A DNA stretch of 64,000 nucleotides from Acrasis kona (Eukaryota; Heterolobosea; Eutetramitea; Acrasida; Acrasidae). Shown piece by piece: positions 30,885 to 40,310 of this stretch. The notes under the pieces were generated by a model that saw only the letters and a program-made list of their open reading frames with translations, had not been told where the DNA came from and searched no databases. Within the stretch, counting starts at the first letter, position 1, and each line of letters begins with the position of its first letter. Both the position numbers and the translations under genes were made by a program. The stretch lies in the NCBI GenBank assembly GCA_026419775.2, contig JAOPGA020001171.1, positions 1 to 64,000 of the forward strand. Direction: 5' to 3'.

Positions 30885-33531
30885 ATGCAGTTTGAATCCA
30901 CTGGAGATGTTCGTAAGGATTATATGGCATGGACCGAATTATTGGATTGTAACCCTAGGCATGAAATAATCTACGGTATTCATTACTTTATTCAAGTGGA
31001 TCAGGATGAAGAGGATGATAAGGATTTGGAAAAGGATTATGCCGCTAACGACACATCTGACGATGAACAAGATAAAGCACAGGAGGAAGTGGACAAGAAG
31101 GACGAAATGAAACCAGTAAAGATTGAAGAATTTGCAGAATTGGACGAAGATGAAATTGAGCGGCTACAAAGCGAATTCATAGTTAGGAAATTAAATGTGC
31201 GATTTAATTTTTTGGATATCTTGAGCACAGCTAAAGCAATTTCCTCGGTTCAATTCAACCTTACAACAGTAAAGTAAGTTGACAAGGTGAGCCATCCAAC
31301 TCAACGCTATTATTTTTTTTACAATCCACTTGGCCCCCTGGTGCAGGAAGTTTGTACTATAAACTATCTCTATAAAACATTCTGAAAAGAGGAAGTTGTA
31401 GAGAATACGAAGACGAATTGATAAAGTGTCTTTTCAAAATTTTGTCCAGGTAGTGGTTTTAAGCCTACGTTAGACAGAATAAAAATAATTTTCTCTATTT
31501 TTGGCTTACATGCTAGGAGACAATGGCACATGGAACCTCAAAATGCTGGTGCAGAAAAATATGTGACCCATCATGTTATTATGGTTTTTCAAGGTTTATT
31601 TGAATTTTTGGAGAATGGAGACACTTCATTCTGTTTGGACCGAACAAAAATTAACATGGATTATCCGAAGTTTGAGATCACAAATAGTATTGACGACACT
31701 AGGGGATACGTTGACAGTGGTACTAATNGTAACCAAAAAAGAAGAAAGTTGTAGTGACCACTAGTATAATTAATGGATGCGAAAACATGTCGAACAAAAT
31801 TCATGTCATAATAAAAGTATTTTATTGGCGGCTGGCTTATGTGACTTTTGTTCCCATACATCATTAAAAAAAGAGTGAAATGAACACTTCCAATTCTTTG
31901 TCCACTGTGGGTAGGTATTAAAAGTGCGACCTATGGCAATTATTGGTCAATGATTAATATTTTGTTACGTATACACTACAGGCATGCTGTGAAGGTTAGT
32001 TGTTTGGTCTAACACCTACAAAGTTCTTTGCGGCAAACATTGAGCGTGGGTTGTTGAAGGTGTGTTGTTGTCGGATAGCTGTGGTTGACCTCGTCGCTGA
32101 TTGGTTACATTCCAGCACTCTAAAATAAAAGTGTTGAGAATAATATAAAACAGGTTGACCTCATGTGGTCTTAGTCTGAAGGGATTGAAACTATTATGCA
32201 CCGCACTTAGTCACAGAAGAACCTTACGCACGTTGGCAATTGAAATGAACCCATTTGAAGAATCATTCGAATCGGACGATAGAGCTTTCCTTCTAGATCA
32301 AAAAGTAGACAATCTAGTATCAACAATCAAACCAGCAATCATCTCATCAGCAGATAACAACAAAGCTACAGAAGTTGAAAACACATTAGATGAATCGTTC
32401 AAAAAAAATGCAAAAGCACCGCCGAAAAGCGCAAAGAAACCAACAAAACCAATAGTAGATAAAAAAGACGAAAATAAGGAGGAACTCGCTAGACAAATAT
32501 ATTACACATCGCCATTAGGTCCCATTTTTAATACGTCAGCCATACATGTATCATTAAGAGGATGTGAATTGACAAATGACCATGCCGCTCAGATTGCTCA
32601 ATTACTATCAGAGAACAATACTATTCTTTCTTTGAATTTGTTTGGTAATAACATCAGTGACGAAGGAGCGTCAGCATTAGCCAAGTCATTGTTATCTAAT
32701 CAAAAACTACAAAGTATTAGTCTTGCCATGAACCAAATTACTGATAAGTCTGTTTCTGAGTTTTGTAATTATTTGTGTCCTATTGAATTGTTTTCTGAAA
32801 CGGATTTGACTGTCCTGAGAGAGAATGTATATAAAAGTCATTATGGTGTTTTTAATATTCCTAGAGAACAACAATCCATACCTGTCCAACAAAATGTTAA
32901 GAATCCTGTCGCTCACACTCCGATACCGACCGAACCTGCTCCCTTGTTGCTTCCTCCACTTCCAATCAATCTGCAATATGTTGAGTCTAAAAAAGTTGCT
33001 CAACCTGCGATAAATAAAAAAGGTCCACAAAAACCTCCGACTGTTGTTGCAACTCCAACCACTCCAACTGCACCTCCAGTTCATACTGTACCAGGTCTTG
33101 ATTGGGATCTAAGATCAGAGAGATATGCTGTACCAGAAGTCGCCGAAACTCTGCCTGCTCAGAGTGGTTCTAGAAGCGCCAGCAGGAACGGACCCACACC
33201 ACCAGTAGGGAAGACAACAAAGAAGGGTAAGCAAGAACCAGTCAAGCCAAAGGATGAAGTTATTCCGCCACCAGTTGTTGAAGAGGAGATCAAACCTGTT
33301 GTTCCTGCTGTTCCTCAACCACTTTTCAAAGTACCTGGGAATAATTGTCTTAAAAGCTTGAACTTGAGTTTGAACAGAGGAATCACAAATGAATGTGTCA
33401 AGAGCATACTTGACATGCTTCAGCACAACACAACCATCAACAAACTTTCATTGACCAGAACGAGGATAACAGAACAAATGTTTATTGAGATTGTCAACAA
33501 GTTGTCAGAGACTAGAAATGCAAGTACATAA
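30885..33531 (+). CDS. LRRC71: LRRC71-like leucine-rich-repeat protein
   Basis: Exons 30885-31273 and 32154-33531, about 588 residues. The splice (GTAAGT donor, AAAACAG acceptor) is in phase and joins VQFNLTTVK to LTSCGLSLKGLKLL, completing a textbook LRR ('L..V.L..CGLS..GL..L..AL'). The domain order follows what I know of LRRC71: an N-terminal helical part, LRRs (HVSLRGCELT, SLNLFGNNISDEGA, SISLAMNQITDKS), a long Pro/Lys-rich linker, then FKVPGNNCLKSLNLSLN with final repeats. LRRC71 is poorly characterised; it has been linked to ciliated cells, which is only context here. The intron is about 880 bases, some twenty times the local norm. The gene is convergent with RhoGAP-LIM, only 10 bases between stops. 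Confidence 0.8.
31274..32153 (+). other. Oversized 880-base intron of the LRRC71-like gene
   Basis: Every other intron I could assign in this window is 33-58 bases. This one has a canonical GTAAGT donor at 31274 and an ACAG acceptor at 32153. It contains coding-like sequence, an ambiguous base at 31728 and a 10-base repeat (GGTTGACCTC) at 32083 and again across the acceptor at 32153. That suggests foreign or duplicated DNA inserted into a normally tiny intron. No terminal inverted repeats were seen. Confidence 0.65.
31530..31754 (+). CDS. Coding-like fragment nested in an intron
   Basis: A 74-codon frame from an ATG, on the same strand as the host gene, with normal protein composition (GLFEFLENGDTSFCLDRTKINMDYPKFEI). 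An upstream stretch (about 31394-31449, reading RGSCREYEDELIKCLFKILS) can be joined to it in phase through a 67-base GT-AG intron ending at 31516. The nested fragment may therefore be a piece of a spliced gene. The frame includes the ambiguous base at 31728. I do not recognise the family. Confidence 0.3.
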   Translation: MEPQNAGAEKYVTHHVIMVFQGLFEFLENGDTSFCLDRTKINMDYPKFEITNSIDDTRGYVDSGTNXNQKRRKL

Positions 33532-33541
33532 AAAATTTAAT

Positions 33542-35875
33542 TTAGTTGTTTGCTGTAATTGCTTTTTTCTTACACGTAGCACAAGCAGGCTCCCCATCCA
33601 GATTAAAGAACTTCATATTCACAAACTCATTTCCACATTTTCTGCAAGAGAAGCACTTCTTGTGATATGTTTTACCCAATGCCTTCAATTTATCGGTTGA
33701 TCCTTTTTCTATCGGACCATAGCAAGTTGCACATGCCGTTCCATCTTGTACCGCTTGCTTGTTAGGCTCTGCATTCACAACCAATCGAGTGTTTCCCTTA
33801 TTGGCCTGATCCTCTAGACAACCCTTGCACCAAAAGTTTCCGCTCCTATTGGCATATGGACCACTTATCGGTTGGTGACAGTTAGAACAGGCGAAACAAG
33901 ATTTGTGATATTCGCCTCCATTTGCTTCTACCCACTCTTCGCGAATCACCTTGTCACATTTATTACAAATGTGTTTACCGGCACCAGCAGCCGCTTGATC
34001 TTTTCTAGGACTGACTTTTTGCTTCTCTTCGGGCTCCTTTCTTGGGGATGGTTCTTTTCTTGGGGAAGGTATCGGTGGTGTGGTTGTAACGCTTCTTGGG
34101 GATGGACTTCTGGGAGATGGACTTCTTGGAGTGGTCGGATCGTTTGCAGAATTGTTTAATGTTGGTGCGACGACGACAGGTGCGGGTGTGGGCGTAGGCT
34201 CTTGTTTGGGCCCTGACTCGAACCTTCTGGACATGTAGTTTCCTCTTGCAGTGCTTGGTTGGTCGCTCGTAGGTTCCGTTCCTTGCCCTCTCATGGCGAT
34301 AATGTGTTGTCTTTTGAGTTCTTTGATTTCCTCATCGTGTCTGAGTTTGAGTTGGCGGATCTCGGTAGACATATCATCTAACTGCAGTTGCAATTGTTGT
34401 CTCTCCATCATGAATGTATGATCAACGTTTTGTGCTGAAACTAGTTGCTTCTCGTAGTTGTTGACGTTCTGTTCGTTTTGTGCGACTAACTCATCAATCT
34501 TCTTTTTGTATTCAAACTTCTCTACTTCGTACTTGATGGAATCATTCTTTCTTGCTTCCACTTCGTCTTTGTATTTTTTCTTCCACTCCTCCACAACGCT
34601 CATCCATTCTCTCTGCATCTCTGACCACGTTTCACTCTCGGTCGCATCCTTGTTACGACGGGATGTTTGTGGTGCTTCTGTGTTGTTTACTAAATTTGTA
34701 ACCAAACTGTTCAACCTGGATAAGCCGACTGGTGCTTCGGGTTCCTTGTCGACAACAATCTTTTCAATCAACTTATCGACGGGTTTGATGTCAGAAAGTT
34801 CTTCCTTGCTCAAACCGAATATTTGTAAGTAATTATCAATCATTGTACCAACGACACCAATGTAGATTGATTTTATCTTCTCTCCTTGGAAATGACCACG
34901 ATCGTCATTTGATGTGCTCACTATTTGGAGCATAGGGTTATTCGTGCGTAGCAACAGGGGACCGAACACAACGGAAAGATTTAGTGCACTAATCTTGTTC
35001 TTGTTTGCATATAGGATGAGTTTAAGGAAGAATTCAATCAAGTATCTCAAAACTTCTCTGTGCGCTTGCTGCATGTCCTCCACGGCATCCTTGAGTTTTT
35101 TGATACGGGTTGTTTCGTCACTCAATCCACCAATTTCAGTGAATCTGACATAATCATTCAAAAGTGGCTCCGGCAACTCTGCAAAGAACTGCTTGACTAG
35201 GCCAGCGACGACATTTGGATCAATAGAATTTGGAAACTCTACACCCTCAGTGTTCTGACCAGACTCATGGTCATCAAAATCTTGTCTCAATTTTTGAACT
35301 TCTTTTTTACTGCCAGTCAAACGAAACAGACCAATAGTTCTTAGACAACGTTCCTTTCCCAAAAAATCTAAGCACTTGTATAGTATATATGGGAGTCCTG
35401 TGTCTTCTGACCGCTTCAGTTTACTAAGCGGGACTGCAAATGCCCTTGTGGCTCTTGTTTCAATATTTAGTGAACTCTTAACTGTTGGCTCTGGCGCGAC
35501 AATTTGTTGTACAATGACTAAAGGTGGGAATAAATGCAGCTCATCAATGTGCGACAGATTTTTAACTAAAACTGATAATGAGACTGTCTCTTGCTCAGGT
35601 GTTCGTAGGCCGTAAGAGTTTGTGTCCAATTTACTACCTGTTTTCATTTCGATTTTTCTCATCAAATCCTTCAATGTCTCTTTGGGTGACATTTGTATAT
35701 CTAAGGAACTTTTATTGTTCACGTGTATTCTGAACATTTTCTCCTTCTCATTCCTTGGTGTCTTCATAGTACTAAGGCTTCTCCTCATCTTTTCGTTTGT
35801 TTGTGTGACAGATGGACAGTTGACAAATGATGTTGGATCATTGACAGCAAAAGCATGAGCAGACGCCGCGTTCAT
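33542..35875 (-). CDS. RhoGAP protein with two LIM domains
   Basis: About 777 residues, no intron found; the first in-frame ATG is at 35875. The order is as follows. A Ras-binding/ubiquitin-like stretch lies at about residues 45-115 (FRIHVNNKSSLDIQMSPKE). A RhoGAP domain lies at about 140-330, with GLFRLTGSKKEV containing the catalytic Arg finger and LSVVFGPLLLR. Next come a coiled coil at about 405-540 and a Pro/Ser-rich linker with repeated SPRK. Two C-terminal zinc-binding LIM domains follow (CNKCDKVI...HKSCFACSNC and CATCYGP...HKKCFSCRKC). It should accelerate GTP hydrolysis on Rho GTPases and bind the cytoskeleton through LIM. RhoGAP-LIM combinations are typical of amoeboid cells. The Rho GTPase at 18.9 kb is a plausible type of substrate, but no direct link is shown. 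Confidence 0.9.
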   Translation of the reverse strand: MNAASAHAFAVNDPTSFVNCPSVTQTNEKMRRSLSTMKTPRNEKEKMFRIHVNNKSSLDIQMSPKETLKDLMRKIEMKTGSKLDTNSYGLRTPEQETVSLSVLVKNLSHIDELHLFPPLVIVQQIVAPEPTVKSSLNIETRATRAFAVPLSKLKRSEDTGLPYILYKCLDFLGKERCLRTIGLFRLTGSKKEVQKLRQDFDDHESGQNTEGVEFPNSIDPNVVAGLVKQFFAELPEPLLNDYVRFTEIGGLSDETTRIKKLKDAVEDMQQAHREVLRYLIEFFLKLILYANKNKISALNLSVVFGPLLLRTNNPMLQIVSTSNDDRGHFQGEKIKSIYIGVVGTMIDNYLQIFGLSKEELSDIKPVDKLIEKIVVDKEPEAPVGLSRLNSLVTNLVNNTEAPQTSRRNKDATESETWSEMQREWMSVVEEWKKKYKDEVEARKNDSIKYEVEKFEYKKKIDELVAQNEQNVNNYEKQLVSAQNVDHTFMMERQQLQLQLDDMSTEIRQLKLRHDEEIKELKRQHIIAMRGQGTEPTSDQPSTARGNYMSRRFESGPKQEPTPTPAPVVVAPTLNNSANDPTTPRSPSPRSPSPRSVTTTPPIPSPRKEPSPRKEPEEKQKVSPRKDQAAAGAGKHICNKCDKVIREEWVEANGGEYHKSCFACSNCHQPISGPYANRSGNFWCKGCLEDQANKGNTRLVVNAEPNKQAVQDGTACATCYGPIEKGSTDKLKALGKTYHKKCFSCRKCGNEFVNMKFFNLDGEPACATCKKKAITANN

Positions 35876-36257
35876 GCAACGAATCAACATGAAATCTTTT
35901 GAAGTACATCATAATACGACTCATTCCATCAAGGTAGTCCAACATATAATCTAAAGTAGTAGCAGCTTTCAAAAAATTTTGAATCCATATGAAACTCCGC
36001 ATTTTCCAAAAGAAAGTAACGCAATAATGTTTGATGCTACACTTAATTCATGAGTATATAACTGTATATTTTAAACTGTTCAAATGAACGTTAATTTTGG
36101 ATACTTCAGAATTGCACCATCAAGCAACAAGTGCATGTATGATTTTGAGATAAAAGATATCCTCATTCACAAAATGAGGTACATCTTCATGGTTGTGCTG
36201 GCTTAAGATGAGGTGAAGTAGTTATAAACACATTTGAGTAGTGTACAAAAAATTTAT
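35876..36257. other. Gap without a supported gene
   Basis: AT-rich sequence of about 380 bases containing the upstream region of the RhoGAP-LIM gene and the 3' region of the p25-alpha repeat gene. No frame, repeat or RNA is supported. Confidence 0.45.
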
Positions 36258-36647
36258 TTAAACCTTCATAGCAGTTGCAGATCCATGCATCTTGCTTCTC
36301 GTGATTTGTGATAAGTCATGAACGTTTCCACCGTTGTCAAGGTCGTTAATACCACCCTTGTTCTTATATACACCGGTGAATGTGCTTCTATCACTGAGAC
36401 GGTCAAATATACTGCCATTGGATGTGCTTGGGCGTGACTTCTTAACAGGCTGTGAGTCTGTTACGGTAGGAATTCCCTTTCCAGTTTTCATAGATGTGCT
36501 TGTTCCGTGCATCTTGCTTCTTGTGATTTGTGATAAGTCATGAACGTTTCCACCGTTGTCAAGGTCGTTAATACCACCCTTGTTCTTATATACACCGGTG
36601 AATGTGCTTCTGTCNCTTAGACGGTCGAAAATGCTTTGCTTGGTCAT
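36258..36647 (-). CDS. Two-repeat p25-alpha (TPPP) tail protein
   Basis: A 129-residue protein from an ATG at 36647. It consists of two nearly identical 43-residue units, each starting SIFDRLxDRSTFTGVYKNK, continuing with a Gly/Asn/Asp turn and ending SQITRSKMHG, separated by a Ser/Pro/Lys linker. The 'FDRLTDTSKFTG.HK' pattern is the C-terminal signature of the p25-alpha/TPPP family of microtubule-associated proteins; the helical core of TPPP is absent. Truncated p25-alpha proteins are found in flagellates, so a flagellar or microtubule role is likely but inferred. An ambiguous base at 36615 falls in the first unit. Confidence 0.75.
   Translation of the reverse strand: MTKQSIFDRLXDRSTFTGVYKNKGGINDLDNGGNVHDLSQITRSKMHGTSTSMKTGKGIPTVTDSQPVKKSRPSTSNGSIFDRLSDRSTFTGVYKNKGGINDLDNGGNVHDLSQITRSKMHGSATAMKV
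36284..36634. repeat. Two direct repeats of about 130 bases
   Basis: Units at about 36284-36413 and 36505-36634 encode the two p25-alpha tail units and are nearly identical at the DNA level. Third-position differences are few, so the duplication is recent or kept uniform by gene conversion. Confidence 0.8.
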
Positions 36648-37127
36648 TGTTGTGTTTGTGTTGTTGTTGTGTTTCTTTTTATGAATAATATCTGCATGAT
36701 TTTGAGCTTTTTATACCTCTTGTTCCATAAAAGTTAGATAAAATATTAATAGCTATTCATCTACAGACTACTTTTTTTGGGAATGATGGATATTTATACT
36801 TTTATACAAATAGCTTATTTACTATAACATATTAAAGAAATTTATTAAAAAGCAGGGAAATAGTATTACTCTAAAATAAACATCCAAAGCAGTTTTTATG
36901 ATAAACAATAAGAGTGCAACCATTGTGGAACTAGAAGACAATTAAATCCGAAAAAATTTTAAAAAATAAACTTATTGAATATAGATGTGATTACATTGAC
37001 ATCTGTTTAAATATAGACAAATTGCCAATGTACAATAAAGTAGAAACGTCGCTTGAAATCAGATCACCACGGTCATAATTGATAAGTTCGTCTGTCATCA
37101 GCAATCTATCAAAAAAAAACCAATCAA
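36648..37127. other. Divergent promoter region, very AT-rich
   Basis: About 480 bases between the ATGs of the p25-alpha protein and a papain-like protease. It is AT-rich with homopolymer runs. No gene, RNA or repeat was recognised. Confidence 0.5.
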
Positions 37128-38490
37128 ATGAGAGTGCTACTGGTATTGTTGATCACTGTTCTCGCAACAGTGGCCTTTGCCGGTCGCTCCCGTTCTTCTG
37201 CAGCAGCCCAGGACGCAGCAACTCTGGCCAAAATCAAGAGTCTTGTTCACAACTTGTCACGTTCGGAGAAGATTGAAGTCATTGTGAGTCTGTTCAATGG
37301 AGCTATATCTGAACCAATGACCACGTTGCCACCAGCCTCCAACAAGGACACCAATGCGGACGTTGATCAAAAACTAAGAGACGCTTATCACCTATTCCTC
37401 ATTAAATACAAAAAGAGGTATCCAGGTAAGTAAATGTCACTTGAGGTTACTCATACCTTGTACAGAAGGAGAGGACATGGAAGCCAGATTTGCATTGTTT
37501 GTAAACACATGCAGAGAAGTAGATCAACACAACAAAGGAGTTCTTGAAGGAAAACACACTTCAATTCAAGAAGTCAATAAGGTACAAATTTATCCACATT
37601 AGATTCTTATTTCCAAAAGTTTGCAGATATGACTCCTGCTGAAAAGAGAAGTATGAGCGCTTCCTCAATAGATGACGAACCCTCTTCATCTGAATCCAAA
37701 CAAAAGCCTTGGAACAACCATGCAAACGCAACTAGTCTCGATTGGTCTTTATTAGGAGCTGTCAACCCTGGTCTAAACCAAAACCCATGCGGAAGCTGGT
37801 AAGACTACATTTATCAAAGACAAAAACTAATACATAACAGTTGGACCTTCGCCTCAACCTCCGCCGTAGAGGGATGCTTGGCAATTTCCAAACAAGGATT
37901 AGTTCAATTATCACAACAACAATTACAAGATTGTTACTTTAAGAAGAACTGCAAGCCTGGAGGAGGAAGTGTATCAAAGGCAATGAGAATCATTCAAGAA
38001 CAAGGTGTAACAACCAATCAAGTTTACCCATACATTCATAACACTGGAAAATGCCGTAACAATGTGAAGAGCGTTGTTAAAGTAGGTCAAATACTTCGTG
38101 CGAATAATGAAGACGAACTTTTGAATTTGGTAAAGAGAGGTCCAGTTGGTATGTTGCGATTTGTTGTTGACACAATTAACACTCAAAGCCATCGCTCTTG
38201 CTTCTCGCGACTTGCATAAATACAAGAAGGGTGTCATTACAAACACAAGTTTCGCCAAGAGACCCATCGATCATGCTGTGTTGCTTGTTGGATTTGCTAA
38301 TAATTGCGATAATACCGGTCGCGATTGCTGGATTGTACGTAACTCATGGTAAGTCTTCAAGCGTTATGACTATTATAATCGTTAAAGGGGTGAAAGATGG
38401 GGTGAAAAAGGATACTTTAGAGTTGAGAGGGGAAAGAACATTTTTGGCATCTCAAAGGGACTTGTCGCTGTTGACTGCAAAAGAGTATAA
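37128..38490 (+). CDS. Papain-family cysteine protease (C1A) with I29-type prodomain
   Basis: Six exons: 37128-37425, 37466-37581, 37620-37798, 37841-38148, 38189-38348 and 38388-38490. The introns are 38-42 bases and all phases agree; about 387 residues. A signal peptide (MRVLLVLLITVLATVAFAG) is followed by a prodomain with 'FLIKYKKRYPEGEDMEARFALF' and VNKFADMTPAE, the I29 inhibitor style of cathepsin L-like enzymes. Two introns split the catalytic motifs: NPCGSC|WTFAS (Cys) and VRNSW|G (Asn). DHAVLLVGF holds the His. The enzyme looks complete and lysosomal or secreted. Unlike the protease at 22.8-23.9 kb it has a prodomain and no cystatin part. Confidence 0.9.
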
Positions 38491-38694
38491 AATGTATTTA
38501 TAGTAAACGTTCATTTCGTTGATTAAAAGTGTCAATGTATAAATGAAATCCAAAATCCATGTTTTCAATGTTGTTCATCCATAACGGTTGTGTACAAAAA
38601 TATTGTAATTTGCATCTTACAATAAAAGATGTCAGGTGACACAAAAAGACGGCACATTCAAATAACAAGCAAAAACAAATAATTTATATAAAAT

Positions 38695-39287
38695 TTAGAA
38701 CATGTTTGTATTTTCTTCACGCAAATATTCTCCAACATCACTTTGATGGAAACAAGCAATGTCAGTAGGGCCTAAATGTCGGCACTCTTCTGTTGACCGT
38801 GCAGTTACTCCAAATCCTAATGGTACATCATTCATGTTCATCACAACCACACCTTGATATTGAGGGCAGTCTTCAGTAATACGTCCCAAACCAGCTTTGA
38901 GCACGTGGTTGCCGTACAAGTAAGATAATTCAGACTGTGGCTTGAGCCAGACCTTATATTCAGCATATTGTGCAAGATAATCTAGACATGTGATTTGAAG
39001 ATTGAATTTTCCAGTCTTTGTGAATTTTCCAAAGCATACTCCCATGGAATGTAGACGGTCTTTTGTGATTGCCATTCCATATTTTAAAACGTCCTCGCTC
39101 ATGTAGTATACTTTGTTGTTGTGTAGACGAAAGACATATTCGCCAGATCCTCCTTTTGTGTCAACAAGCTGTTTAATGTTTTGTCCAAGGCTAGTTAAAT
39201 GTTAATATATTATCTAATGTTTGATTCTTACTATTTAGCAAGTTTCTCAAAAAGGACCTTGGTCTCGTTCTCTGTCAATGGTCTCAT
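38695..39287 (-). CDS. NIP7: 60S ribosome biogenesis protein NIP7
   Basis: Two exons, 39287-39232 and 39190-38695, with a 41-base intron, giving 183 residues (the family is about 180). [25 protein letters not shown] across the junction and [13 protein letters not shown] match the N-terminal domain of NIP7. The C-terminal PUA domain includes [10 protein letters not shown] and [14 protein letters not shown]7 is needed for 27S pre-rRNA processing and 60S assembly in the nucleolus. The gene is divergent from RPC9 with only 59 bases between the ATGs, so both promoters must overlap. Confidence 0.95.
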
Positions 39288-39346
39288 GTTGAAATTGTGT
39301 GAAAATTAGATTGAACCTGAAGTTGCTCGTTACAAAATAATTACCC

Positions 39347-40014
39347 ATGGAAGTGTATGTGTGTTCTTTGATATTCGCCTTAAACATTCTTTAGATTGGA
39401 AGAGAACCTTGGTCCTCTATGTTTTTTCGAAGTTGACAGATTGAATAAAAGAAGCTTTAATGAAAGAAAAAAAGCTTTAGAAATTCGCAAACGGGCAAAT
39501 CAGAGGCTACCAAAACACAAACAATTTTATTTAGACTTTCCACAAGAAGTTTTATATGTTGAGGATCAACTTCATGAATATTTAAGAGATAACACTAAAG
39601 TAAAAAGGCAAACGCGCGAGCATGTTGTCAATTTCATCAAAGATATAAGAAAATATTCACTCACACATGCAGAAGAGATGAATGTTTTGGATTTGGCACC
39701 AACACAACTTGTTGAACTTCATGTGGTAAGTGCAAGACAAATCATTTTTTAATAATTTCTAGATTATAAGTAATTGTTCAGACAGATTTTCTGAAGAAGA
39801 AACAATGGACATGATTGAACTTGTGAACAAACATTTGATGAATGAACCGGTTGAAAGGGCACCCAAACCAAGTTTTAACAATAAAAATAAAGGTTGGGGT
39901 AAGAGAGGTGGAAATAGAAGAACAAGCGACAGAGGCGGCAATAAAGAACAAAGAGAAGACATTCAAATGTCGACGGCAAATGATATGGATATCGCCATGC
40001 AAGCAGCAATGTAA
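39347..40014 (+). CDS. RPC9: RNA polymerase III subunit RPC9 (CRCP/Rpc17)-like
   Basis: Proposed exons: 39347-39354 (only 8 bases, coding ME and part of V), 39395-39725 and 39763-40014. The introns are 40 and 37 bases with GTATGT and GTAAGT donors. The middle has the CRCP/Rpb4-type helical domain: 'REHVVNFIKDIRKYSLTHAEE', LDLAPTQLVELHVIISNC, then FSEEETMDMIELV. RPC9 pairs with RPC8 in the stalk of RNA polymerase III. The C-terminal tail is unusual, rich in Gly, Arg, Asn and Lys (NNKNKGWGKRGG), RGG-like. The 8-base first exon is the only way found to give the frame an ATG. Confidence 0.75.
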
Positions 40015-40310
40015 ATAAAAAAAATATTAAATTAAATGAATTCTACTATAATTCCTGACTAGACATATCCCCTCAACAGAATGAGAGATAAATTTTCTTT
40101 TTGTAAGGAAGAAACATCATCTTGTGATGGGTATGACGAAAAACACCACAAAAGCAATGTAATTGAGAATTATCAAAACTTTTATTATATTCCTTCGATT
40201 GGAATTTGATTTGTAAATTTTTGTTACCACGTATTGAGTTGACAAGTGTTGGCTCCAAATTCACGGTCAATTCAAACCGTTAAAATAATTAGATTTTGAA
40301 AAACAAACGG

